Under the pieces are notes generated by a model, which saw only the letters and a program-made list of their open reading frames with translations, was not told where the DNA came from and ran no database searches. Shown piece after piece: positions 48,163-59,222 of a DNA stretch of 64,000 bases. How positions within the stretch are numbered: position 1 is the first letter of the stretch; each line of letters begins with the position of its first letter. The stretch lies in NCBI GenBank assembly GCA_947034895.1, contig OX344764.1, positions 14,818,001-14,882,000 on the forward strand. Reading direction: 5' to 3'. This DNA is from Rhytidiadelphus loreus. Taxonomy: Eukaryota > Streptophyta > Bryopsida > Hypnales > Hylocomiaceae. The position numbers and the translations under genes are program-made.

Positions 48163-49082
48163 TTAACCTCTAAAGGCCCAATGCCATTTTTCTATCAAAA
48201 AACACTCAAAACTGCCATTTCTACTGCGTTTGTCCAAAAAATAAAATAAAAATACTTTTTTTGGATCTGAACCGTAGGATTGTGAACTTTACTTGTTTGA
48301 AATCATGTGGTAAAATTTTCATGAAGTTTGACCGTACATATTGAGAGATATGAGCATTCAAAGTTGAAAAAACAAGTTTTTTTGAACAGTAGACTGCAAT
48401 TTCAGATGACTTTGACTGCTATTTGTCGAAAAAATTTGCACTGCGGAATTTGAATTACAAATTTATTGTGTTGAAGAATTGAGGTGGGAGTCTAGGGGAA
48501 AAAAATTCAAAAAATAACAACTTGATTTTCATACTCCAAAAAATTGTCAAGTAGAAGTAGGTCCAAGATTGAAAGAAAAACTAAATCTTTAATAGCTCTT
48601 AGATGGGATTAAAGTACAATAATCCCATTGGTGAGATTGTCCTAGCAAGCAAACTCAACCTTTTCAAAAAAGAAATTTGAAAAAATTTGAAAATTGCATT
48701 CTGAAATGAGTCCTATAAGTTATTTTTTCAAAAAGATGCTTAGATTGCCCAAAAAATAAGATTGTTCATAACTTTCACATCACTAATCAAAATGGAATGA
48801 ATCAAAGTTTTACAATAAGTAAAAAACATGGTCTACAAGGAAAAAAATTGGAAAATATAATTTCAGGATTTATTTTTCTGACCACTGAGTTAAAATTTGG
48901 GCTTTTTGTGGTATAACTTTTGATTCCCGGCACCAAATAAAAATAATAATATTCCCACAAAGATTATCATATTTTCTATTTTCAAAAAAAGTTTCAAAAA
49001 ATTAGGGTAGAATTTCAGCCCATAGGAACATGCCCAAATTCCAAATTGTCCTTTGAGAGGACAATGGGACTTTAGGGGTTAA
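48163..49082. mobile_element. TTAA-flanked TIR element 3 (about 920 bp)
   Basis: Begins TTAACCTCTAAAGGCCCAAT and ends ATGGGACTTTAGGGGTTAA. It is in the same orientation as element 2 and only about 120 bp from it. The internal sequence is diverged but collinear over most of its length. Confidence 0.8.
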
Positions 49083-49726
49083 CTTATAGAGTACACCCTC
49101 CTAAAACTTTAGAATAAGAAACCTTACCAATTACAAGATTATGATGCTTGGATTACAAAAAGAAGTATTTTCAATTCTTCCAAAATGGTTAGATTACACC
49201 TTTAAACTATTTATCCAAAAATGTGTAGATCCTACAATTTGTTATTCTCTATAATATGTCAAAGATAAGCTGGGAATACATGTAAAAAATTTCAACAATT
49301 TTTTTTCATATTTATGCTTGAAAAAAATAGTAAGTAGAAAGAAATAGAGAATGATATAAAATACCAAATTGTTAAGAATTTAGTTATAGAATTGAAACAT
49401 GCCAATCCAATGGTTGTTATGATGTAATAAAAAAATCTATGCCCTATGGTTTTATTTATTTTTCTAAAATTATATTGAAAATTGAGTTAAATAAAGAACT
49501 TTAAAGTTTATTTTAGAATAGATATTCTACAACTATCCACAAACTAAAACTCCTCATAACTTTCATCTCATTTATCAAAGTGGAATGATTAAAAGCTTTC
49601 TATGTATATACAAATCTTGAAAATCTATTTCAAATTTGTATTTCTTAAAAAAGTGATTTTTCTTAGTTGCTTGGACTACCCGGGCTCCAAAAGAAACTAC
49701 ATATCATAAAATAATTTTCCCACTAT
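49083..49726. other. Gene-free AT-rich spacer
   Basis: Nothing codable is seen. Some sentences of sequence, such as AACTCCTCATAACTTTCATC, resemble parts of the neighbouring elements and may be diverged relatives. Confidence 0.4.
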
Positions 49727-49971
49727 ATGGTCAATTTCGTTAAAATGGCGGTATTCCGCACGCCATTTTAATGGAATATCTTCTACAAAAGAGAATAAGT
49801 GTGCCGCGATAGGGTCATACATGTGCCAATTTTATGTCTAGCACATTCAAATCACTCCTAGTTCACACATTTTCACTCCCCTTGGACAATCTTTCCATTG
49901 TTTTCATTCTTTTAGTGGTTTCATTTTGTGCCATTTTAATGGAATACCGCCATTTTAACGAAATTGACCAT
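49727..49971. mobile_element. 245-bp MITE with perfect 31-bp TIRs
   Basis: The left arm 49727-49757 starts ATGGTCAATTTCGTTAAAAT and the right arm 49941-49971 is its exact complement over 31 bp. The flanks share CTAT, a possible target duplication. A second, shorter inverted pair (CCATTTTAATGGAAT) lies inside. Confidence 0.78.
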
Positions 49972-50530
49972 CTATGTAGTCAAAAGTTATGAAAATTGTT
50001 GTGCCTTAAAGCTACCCTTTGCCCACATATCATGTGAAAATTTTAAATAAAATAAAATAAAATATAGTTCATAAAATGAATGACCAAAAATCCTATGTTG
50101 TCAAAAAAATGCTACTTGTTTCCCTTTAGGGATTAGCCCTTGTGCATTAGAGTGGATGTTTTTTGGACATTGGAAATCAAAATCTGCAAAAAATCGTTTG
50201 TTTGCAAATGTTATAATCTCCAAATTTGCTTGTTAGATTCTGGTGGAAATTGCTAATCCAAATAGTTGGTATAAGATACAATGGTGAAATTTTTAGGAAT
50301 CAAGTAGTTTTGAAGTTATTGCATTTTTTCTCAAATGTGTCAAGATGTGACGCACTATGCACCCAAAAGAGGCAATCACACATTTGGTTTACCATTAGTT
50401 GCCCCCCCTCTCCCAAAAATGAATAGGCCGTTGATTTTTTTTTAAATGCTTCCCCTCCAAAATGTCGTTGATTTCTCAAAATTTCTTAAGCCGTTGATCT
50501 TTGAGATTGAATCTAAGTCATCCATCCAAA

Positions 50531-50640
50531 TACGGATACGGATACGGCACAGATATGATACCAAAATATGGATACAGATACTTGATATTGGAACATTGTA
50601 CAGTATGGATACGATATATGGATATGGGATATGGGATTTT
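50531..50640. repeat. Degenerate GGATAC/GGATAT short tandem repeat
   Basis: About ten variants of GGATACG or GGATATG follow each other. The short frame across it is repeat-derived. Confidence 0.6.
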
Positions 50641-50799
50641 CATTGTCCCATATTGTTTGTCATGTTAACTTCATTCAAAAAATTACAAGTAGGGGGAAGG
50701 GGAATGAAAAATTAAGAAATTAATTTTAATTAAATTTCTTTTTTAAACCCAGGGTGGGGGGATCTGGAGAGGAGTTTAAAATTAATTAATTAAAATTTT

Positions 50800-50833
50800 G
50801 AGTGCATAGTGACAAAAGTGTCACTATGCACTC
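50800..50833. repeat. Perfect 14-bp-arm hairpin
   Basis: GAGTGCATAGTGAC and its complement GTCACTATGCACTC are separated by 6 bases. A further ACTATGCACTC copy follows directly. Confidence 0.7.
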
Positions 50834-51138
50834 ACTATGCACTCAAAAGTGGCTGTAACAGCTACAATACATTGACAATAGGGGTTAACAATTAGATTGT
50901 CTTACCTCCAAAAGCTACCTCATGATTCATTGCTTGTCTACATGGAGGCACACCTGACTCTTAGAACCAAGCCTTGAACTGGTGCACTGACCCATGCCAC
51001 ATACATGGTTTGGGGTTTGATGAAAATGACTGCATCCTTGTATAGTAACAACAAATATTTATATAGTGTAAAATGTGGAGAAATTAGTGAGGGGCAACCT
51101 AATTTCACTATTTAGTGTAATATAAATTCATTTTTAAA

Positions 51139-51261
51139 GTATGTTTGCACTCGGTGTTAAAGAGTGTTGTTACTCAGGGTCTTAAGAACGAATTTAGACC
51201 TACTTATAGACCGGATTCACATTGCAAACATCACACCCCTAACACCAAGTGTGAACATACC
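51139..51261. repeat. Imperfect inverted repeat, possible 123-bp MITE
   Basis: GTATGTTTGCACTCGGTGTT and the inverted GTATGTTCACACTTGGTGTT bound the segment, with three mismatches. Confidence 0.5.
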
Positions 51262-51782
51262 TTTTCCACTTTCTTAACAGTGTAAGCTTATCTTGTGTAA
51301 GCTTAACTTAAGTGAAAACTTGGTAAGTTAAGGCATTAGTACGTGTAATACCAGTCGTGAGAATGAATTCTTAACGGGCAATAATGCCAAAAACAAGCAC
51401 TGAAGGGAGTTTGACTGTCAGTACACAGGCTCACTTACAGAAGCTGCAATGACGGAAGCCGCCACTACTGTCGAGTGGCAGACGTGACATGCTCCACCCT
51501 TTATCTCTTCTATGGAGCTCATGGCCGTTGTGCATAACTTTCATTTCCTGTTGCAATAAGTTAGCTAGTGTCTGTTGCATGTTAGCTAGCTGTTGCCTGC
51601 ATTGCTCTACAGCTCTCAGTCCCTCACCACCGCCTCGCTCGCCTCCAGATATTGTCTTCATCTCTCAGAGTTTTCTCGATCTCTCATTGCGCGGATCGAT
51701 CTCTCAGACATATATATCTCGTGTTCTGTGGTTGGAGCTTTGATTTGATCGATCCCAACAGACATATTGCCCGTTCAATCAG

Positions 51783-52363
51783 GTATGAGCTTTGTTTCCG
51801 CAATGTAGCAGGGCATGACTCGTTTTTGCATTCATTGGCAGCATTAAGATGTGTCCATGTGTCCAGGACTTGGTAGCTTCCTTCTCACACCTTCCAATTG
51901 GCAGTGTAGAATCTCTGTTTTTCATGTGTTGGACAGCTTAAGAATGTCAGGTTTATTGGACGGCTAGCTAACACCACTATGTCGCCTGGTTCCTGTGACG
52001 TAGTTTTGAATGTGTGACAAGGGTGCCACAGCGCTTGGAAATTACGTATGCAGGATGTTCTAGAATGTCGTTTTTAGAGAAGGCCGTCAACATGCAGGAA
52101 GTTCGAGTGTCTCGAATTCTCTTTCGAGAAATTCTGAAATTGACCGGCGTTTGGATAGGCCAGCCGTTTGGACAGAACTGAATGATGTCTTAATGTGTGT
52201 TACTTAGCAACTTAATGTGCCGAACTTGGAGAAGTTGATATAGCCACAAGCTAACTGCAACTTTCTTTGCCAGGGTATGGTACATGCACCAACATTGGGC
52301 CTGAATTTTCATGGCCGTTTATACAATTCTCTGACCAATTTCAACGCGTGTTGCTGTGTGCAG
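51783..52363 (+). other. Probable leader intron of the Pro-rich protein gene
   Basis: A donor CAG|GTATGAG at 51782/51783 and an acceptor GTGTGCAG|GATCGG at 52363/52364 lie 11 bp upstream of the start codon. Both fit the consensus. The upstream transcribed part would lie around 51650-51782. Confidence 0.5.
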
Positions 52364-52373
52364 GATCGGAGAC

Positions 52374-54243
52374 ATGGCCGCTTTAGTTTGGAGCTCATTG
52401 TACTTCACCGTGTTGTTGAGCTCACTAGTCTGCAACTTAGCGAACGCCGGGTAAGGATTCGCAGTTTGATCTCCTCAGCATGTCTCTGGCTTTGAATTGG
52501 AGCTAATTCAACTTTCTTGTCTAAGAGAATGCTTTGGACTGACTCTAACTGTCTTGCGCGTTTCCTTCTACAGACCCCTCCCAGCTCCTGTGTATGCACC
52601 CTATTCTCCTCCCACGACATGGGCTCCCTACACTCCACCTGAAGCTCCAACTCCGGTTTACGTTCCTACAGCGCCTTCTCCATTGTACGCCCCAGAAATT
52701 GCCCCTTCTGTTCCATTGTACGAACCCGTGGCAGCTCCTGAGTTTTCTCCAGTCCCAACTCCCTCAGAAACCCCGACCCCGACCCCCACCCCCACGCCTA
52801 CGCCGACTCCGACTCCGACTCCCACTCCGACTCCGACTCCGACACCCGCTCCTACTCCAGTTCCAACACCTTCTCCTACTCCAGGTATGTTACTGGAAGC
52901 GCTTGCATGTGAGTTTCACCATTTGTGCTTGAGAATGTCAGTAAGGTATTGTATTCCATGTGGATGAAGAAGCTGTGGAGGGTAATTCATCTGTCTACAC
53001 CATATGGACATACCCATGCTTGTGTGATGCCAAGCTATTGTGCAAGGGCACTGTATCAGTGGTCTATGCATGGGGCCTTTGGAACCATGCCCTCACATTG
53101 TAAGTTGGTGCTTGGAAGATATTGTGCGAGGTCATTGTATCAGTAATGGTCTGTGTTGGTAACCAGCTTGGTGCTTGTACGGTGCTTGTATGGGCCTTTG
53201 CAACTATGCCCTCACATTGTAGTGTATGTATGTGTGCTCATGTTTATTGATTTTGCAAATTGGTTGTACACTCAACTTCTCTAATGGCACTTACCAGAAT
53301 TGCACATTCTGTGTATATCTTGAGAATCTCGCTTGTTGTGTTCTGGAATGATTGGACAGTTTTGAATACGTGTGCCACGAGCTCATCTTGAGGGAGAGGC
53401 CCCAGAGTGGGCTGCATCAAATTCACGTGGTTTACGCATCTGATGGGTCTTTTTTTGTCTCTGTTTCAGTTCCATCTCCTGAAGTTTCACCTGTACCAGC
53501 ACCGGCACCATTTGGATCCCCACCTGCTCCATCGACCTCAGCAGAAGCTCCAGTCTCCCCTCCACAGGTGGCGTCTCTTTCTCTCTATCCCTTGCATTCT
53601 TTTATCTATGAGTACGCTTTTTAGTATCATCCAAGATTGAATGTAACCCCAAAACGTATTCTTTTTGTTGACTTGTGCACCTTGGGATGACCTTCAAGAA
53701 ACCATACTTGAGTTAATATTCACTACCGTACCTGGTGATGAACACGAGCGAAAATGTTTCTAAGAATAAATGTCAAAATTTGGGGGAATTCCTTTTTTCC
53801 AGAACGGCAAAATCTGAATGAATCTTGCAAAATATCTCTATTTTCAATATCTATCAAAATCACTTTTCTCAACCTAAATGAATTATTCGGCCGAAAATGC
53901 CACAATGAAAGGACCGATCATGAGATTCAAAGCGCAACAGAATGTTATATTTCATCAATAGGTATACTAATAAATGGTGTTCATAGTGTCTCCTAGGTCT
54001 TGAAAAAAACAAGGGTATTATGTTCTATACCAAAAAAAGTATTTGGTGCAACAATTGTATCAAGTTCTGCACTTGAAAGGTCTTTGAAATATTTACGTTA
54101 TTCTTGTTGAGCTGGAATGATGCTGATTTTGTCTCTCGTCTGTGAGTTTTTTGCAGTATGGGGGATCGAGTTTCTTCTTGCCATCTTGGAGGCTCTTGGC
54201 AGTGACAATGTTCGTGAGCCTTGTTACCACAGTGATGTTATGA
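52374..54243 (+). CDS. Secreted Pro/Thr-rich protein, arabinogalactan-protein type, probably GPI-anchored
   Basis: Four exons with matching phases: 52374-52450, 52574-52884, 53470-53567 and 54157-54243 (190 aa). The first encodes a signal peptide ([19 protein letters not shown]). The second and third encode Pro-rich sequence with [11 protein letters not shown]- and [12 protein letters not shown] motifs and a long run of Pro-Thr dipeptides (about 52771-52850, a CC-N-AC-N microsatellite), typical substrates for Pro hydroxylation and arabinogalactan addition. The fourth ends in a hydrophobic tail ([17 protein letters not shown]), which fits a GPI-anchor signal. Such proteins sit on the outer plasma membrane or in the wall. 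I chose the last exon because exon 3 has a good donor (CAG|GTGGCG) and the acceptor TTTTTTGCAG at 54156 restores phase. Without it, translation would run to a stop at 53624. Confidence 0.82.
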
Positions 54244-56340
54244 GGTGCGCAGATAGCTTGCGAAACATTTGCAACTACAGTAGCTAGGTGTCCGGCTCCG
54301 CCCTGTTTCTTCTTTTCTGTATTTTTTTTGACCAATTTCCCCGAAAATACAAATTCAGGACTTAGAATACCGGAATGTTTTTTTGGAGTTATGAAGGCCA
54401 GGATTGACAACATCAATTCAGATAGATCAGTGAGAGTAGATGGAACTTCTTTATCAGATGAGCGAGCAGACGTAGATAAAATTAATCTTGTGAAAAACAA
54501 GACTTTTGTTTGGGTGGAAGACTGTACCAATAATAGTTCTGAGACTGAGGAAAGTCGGAGAGATGATGACGTTTCGAGAATAAAGTAAGCACCAGCTGCA
54601 GAACGTTTTGATCTGCCAAGCTGGTACCAAGTTTGCAAATTCAGTGCTAAGGAAGCTTTTTTTCTTTGTGAGTCCCAAGGCAACAGGCAGATAGAGAATG
54701 GATGCATGGATTGAAATTGCTTTCGTTTTCGTGAGTGTAAGATGGGTAACTTACCCCCCAAATCGCCACTTCTTGCTACTAACTGTGCCTGGTTGCTACT
54801 ACTATTAGACTGGTCAAATTTTCATTGATTTTCTTGTTGGCAATTGAAAGGAGGCTAAAGAATGTAACAATTGGATGCTTTATGCAAAAGTTAGGAAGGG
54901 TCAAAAAAATAACCTGGTAGATGTTAAGGAATTTTTTTTGAATCTGACAGACATATTGATTTTGGAGTTGCACATGGAGTGATGATGGTGGTTTTGGGCA
55001 GGGTGCTATTTTGGGTGTACCCACCTCACATTGAGATTGACTTCATGTGACTTTTTGAGACCATAATTTTATGACACATTTGTAGTACAATATTTCAAGT
55101 CAAATCCAAAATCCCCTCCAAAAGAAAATTGTTTGTTAATGGAATGGTTACCAAAGTGAGACTTGTTGAGAAAGTCCACTTGAAGTGCTTATGTTTTGTG
55201 TGCCTTTAGGTTTGGTAATGTAAAGGTTGTCCCTATTTTGTCATTTGAGGAAGGGCCCTTCTTTTTCCAAGGATTGATTACAAAGTATTGTTGTAGGCTG
55301 AAGTGCACATTGAATGCACACATTGAAAAGATTACCTCACACTTGTAGGATGTAAACATTTCAACTTTGCACTTGCATGTGTCAATAGAATGGATCTTGT
55401 GTTGGCATTAGGCTTCCAACAACTCTACCATTAGAAGAAATTTAAGCCCTCAAAGAAACCTTAATTGGATTTAAATGTGTACTTGTCAAGGAAGGAATGA
55501 TATTTTCCCCTATTTTCACCCATTTTTGGCATCATGATGTTTACAAAATTGCATGCCTTTTATTGGACAATGGGACAAGAGGTACTTCTTGTCATTCAAA
55601 TCCTAAGTACATCGAGGGAATACTCTATATAGAAAAGGACAAATTCGGTGCAACTAAGTATTAATGGCTCATGATGTTTCCACAATGAAATGCTTCCTAG
55701 TTATTGGACAACGAGAGATTAGGTACTTCTTATCATATGAGTCTTTAGCAGGGCTTTTATTTTCAGATTTTCAAAACCAATGAGAAGGCGATTTCTGTAA
55801 GTATTGGGGTGCTGCAGGGGCGAATTTCGTGATGAAATGGGAGTTCTGGCATGGCGATAGGGGTTGCCTTGGTGGCAGATTACTTGGCGAATTTTTTGTG
55901 GCATTAAATTCTTTTTGGGCGATTTGCTTTCATTACTATATTTTTTTTGGGCGATTAGTTTTCATCACTATATTTTTTTTGGGCGATATGGCAGTGATAT
56001 GGCACCGATATGGCAAAGTTAACATGCAAGTGAAATAAAAAATTATGAACTTTGTGCATCTTGCTCTATCAAACCTGAACCTGTGCCCACCCAAACACCC
56101 CTCCGACGCCCAAATAAGTCCAATGATCCAACATGCATTGAAACAAGACATACCATCATAGGCATTGCATTGAAACAAGATATATAGAGGCATTGAAAAC
56201 AACATTTATGAAATTCATTTCTTACAAGTCAAGTTCTCCACGATGATCTGCGTCCACCCAAATATCCCTCCGACGCCCAAGTCAGTCCAATGAAGCAAGC
56301 GACAGTTTACAAACAAATCATGTTATCAAACCAAACCAAA
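54244..56340. other. Gene-free stretch with short repeats
   Basis: 3' UTR of the Pro-rich gene, then AT-rich spacer. At 55916-55990 a ~35-bp unit containing TTTTTTTTGGGCGATTAG is repeated about 2.3 times. A direct repeat around CCACCCAAACACCCCTCCGA lies at about 56085 and 56251 (166 bp apart), just outside the CACTA end. Confidence 0.45.
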
Positions 56341-56624
56341 CACTACAAAAAAACAGAGAAAAATGTGACTACGCAAATGACTGCAATTTAGTCGCGTTGC
56401 AGTCGCAAATCGAAAGAATGACTCCATGGCGCTGCAGTCATTTCGGACAAGTCATTTACAAGAATGACTGCAGTAGTATTATCACCGAACGAAGAGGGAA
56501 CGGATGAGAAAACGGATGAGATGAGGCTTGATAAAGAAAGACAGTGTTGGAAAGATGGTTTTGAGCTGCCATGTGGAAAGGAAGGGCTTTTGGGGACTAG
56601 GTGGACAACAACTTGACCCCCGAT

Positions 56625-56980
56625 AAATCTGACGTGGACAATGGAATCGCAGTCACGGTGAAGTCATTTTGGAGTTGTGTCTGACCCCTTCTAAATCTGA
56701 CGTGGACATTGTCAACGTAGTCACGCCGCAGTCATGATAAAGTTGCAATTGACCCGTATAAAATCTGACGTGGACTTCCTGCTGTAGTAACGGAGAAGTC
56801 ATTTTAGAGTCATAGCCGACTCCTTGTAGATCTGACGTGGACATAACTCGGATTGTAGGTGCGGTAGTCATTCTACAGTTGCGTTTTACCCCTTTAAAAT
56901 CTGACGTGGACATTCCTCTCGCAGTCACGGTGCAGTCACATCACAGTCACGAGTGACCCCTCGTGAATCTGATGTGGACG
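56625..56980. repeat. 68-bp tandem array in the CACTA subterminal region
   Basis: AAATCTGACGTGGACA or a close variant begins at 56625, 56693, 56761, 56828, 56897 and 56965, spacing 67-69 bp. Between the cores lie AGTCACG and AGTCATTT words, so the putative protein-binding motifs are phased by the array. Confidence 0.9.
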
Positions 56981-57439
56981 TTTTCCAAAAGTCATACTAC
57001 AGTCATTGTGTAGTCGTGGAAGAGTGTGATGGTCACAATAGGGGGTGGACATGAATGCAGTCGCGGAGAAGTCGTGCTACCGTTACCCTAGAGTTGCGTA
57101 CCAGAAGCATGTGCAGTTACTTTGAAGTAGTGTTGAAGTCACGACTACAAAATGTGGAGACATTTGGGTGACTTCATCTAAACTACATGCGGACATGCTA
57201 CCAGCTAATCGAAGGGTTGAGAAATTAAAACACATTGCTAATATGCAAGGAGTAGTCCAAAACATGAATGCACTTCCCTATTGATAGAAACATGACATAT
57301 TACAAGGCATGCAGTTTGAAAGAAGGTTCTGCATTTTACAAAAAAAGGAGTGGGAGGAAACCGCAGCCCCTATATACATGGCGTCCACAAAGTCGTCCTC
57401 AAGGCTCCAATGTTAGTTGACACAACTGAATGCCCTATA

Positions 57440-59203
57440 TCAAGTCACATTTGCCTGCTTGACGTACTTTTGGTCCCAGATTGCGGAGGACCCCTTTGCA
57501 TGCTCTACCAACGACATGTCCGCTGCTTCATTGGGGAACATGAGGGCCACCCCAGTTTGAAGCGCTTCACGGATGTCCACCTTCAACCACGACGGTGGAA
57601 TTTCTGCTCCATGAAACTTGTAAGACCCATGAAGTCCACTAACCTTTCCAATTGCCACCTTTTGTCGCACAGCACGTGGGTTCATCAGGAACACTTCGTC
57701 GCCAAGGCTGAAACCCTGTGGCATGCATGAAACCAAAATTATTTCACTTAAGGTGTAATTACTGAGACTGCGTCTGTGAAACTAGAACCTCTCTAGCACT
57801 ACATCCCCTGTGAAAGTAGTCATTCGTACAAACAAGGACACCCTCATGGAGACTACAGTGACTTCCTCCCTAGAAACCGTGGCAGCACTTTGTTAGTCCT
57901 TTGAATAAAATACAACCTGCTGCCCTACATATTGTAGGGGCTACCATCACATGAGAACAAATAAGCACGATTAGGTCCAACCTAACGAATCCATTGGATT
58001 GCATGCCCTCATGCATCCACTTCTTCAATTACTCTAAGCAGAATGCAGCGTAATAGAATCCTTCTTCCACTTGTGAAGAGAGGAATAAGTGAACGGTGAT
58101 TACACTTCACGACATCTTGAGAACTGAACAGACGTCAGACCCGGGCGCATAAGGGCGACATTGAAGAATACTGCAGTCATGATGCAGTGACGGACGGAAT
58201 TCATGACTGCAACCTCACTCAACAATAGCTGTAGAGAAGTCACGATTGCTACACGACTTCAACGTGACTCATACACGACAACAACGCCACTGCAAGGTGG
58301 GCAAGCTGCATACGACATGAAGGGAGTGTCTAAACAACCGTACCTTCTTTGATGCAGCAGCATGACGTTTCTTCTCCGTGACAGAGGTCGTCTTCGACCT
58401 GGTATTCTGCTTCCCCGGCCTTACCTACACAAACACGGGACAAAAGTTAATGACGTGAAAAAAATGAAGGTGAGGGTCACCTGCTGTTTGAAACCGCCTG
58501 GGAGGCCAATCCCCTCACCTCCCACTGTATCACGAAAATGATATCCAATTCCACGGATCTTGGTTTCAAGCCACTCAGATTTGGACTCGTTGTGCACTTC
58601 AAGGTACTTTGCTTGGAAGGTACTGACGTCCGAGCATCTCCAAAAAGCGTCCAAGAGGGGCCACAGATAAGACTTCAGATATTCTCTGTCGTCAGCTAAG
58701 GTGCGCAGCCACTTCACATAGAATGGATTCGTGATGAGTACATTTTTGGCCGCATTGCAGGCCACCTTACAGATCTTACTATCCACAATTAACGTGTTCT
58801 CCTCCGTGAACTCAGGGTACCGGCTGTAGATTACGGATAAGTGTTTCTCCCCCAAATTCCCATTCACAAGTTGTCCTCCACTTGGAGTATTACTGGTACA
58901 GGACCAACAGAATAGGGGATCCTTATCAAAAGGATGACTGTAGAATCCTCCCAACATTGCAAGAACCACATCCGACATGTATGGAGCGCTCCTTCTACCC
59001 CAAAATGCTACTTTGAACTGTGAGAAACAATGGGCCAGAAAATGTTTAAGCCAGGGACGATAAACTACTCTATGGTACTCCGTTGTCGTGGACACATGGA
59101 TGCTAGTATTTGGGTTGGCAACAAAAAGCATTCTATAGTCCAAAAGGGTTCCTTGAACGTTGAAAATGATCAACTTCGAAGTATGTGAACTACAACCATC
59201 CAT
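57440..59203 (-). CDS. FCP1/NIF-phosphatase-like domain joined to a TNP1/En/Spm-type C-terminal domain
   Basis: Three exons in phase: 59203-58481, 58424-58344 and 57715-57440, together 359 aa. Exon 1 (about 241 aa) has the layout of FCP1/NIF-type HAD phosphatases: LIIFNVQGTLLDYR at the nucleophile position, YRPWLKHFLAHCFSQFKVAF, WGRRSAPYMSDVV, then NTLIVDSKICKVACNAAKN. The usual DxDGT(L/V) motif is replaced by N-V-Q-G-T and the later D-D by D-S, so catalysis is very unlikely. Exon 2 is a 27-aa basic, NLS-like linker. Exon 3 (VAIGKVSGLHGSYKFHG, ..WLKVDI, MFPNEAADMS, IWDQKYVK) resembles the C-terminal domain of the plant TNP1/En/Spm family. The start lies only 19 bp after the TNPA-like stop codon. 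A phase-compatible splice from 59289 to 59173 could fuse the two. Whether this is one gene or two is unresolved. Confidence 0.68.
58160..58290. repeat. Internal cluster of CACTA subterminal-type motifs
   Basis: CTGCAGTCATGATGCAGTGA, ATGACTGCAACC, GAAGTCACGATTG and AACGTGACTC occur within 130 bp of an intron. They are the same words as in the terminal regions. Confidence 0.6.
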
Positions 59204-59222
59204 CCTATTTAGTCACAAGGTC

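Noticed and set aside
54093..54761. 222-codon minus-strand open frame
   Set aside because: It starts at TTG, has no domain, and overlaps antisense the last exon and 3' region of the Pro-rich protein gene, which has better splice and phase support.
56625..56980. CRISPR-like array
   Set aside because: The regular 68-bp spacing looked like repeat-spacer units, but the intervening sequences share transposon motifs and the setting is a plant CACTA end.
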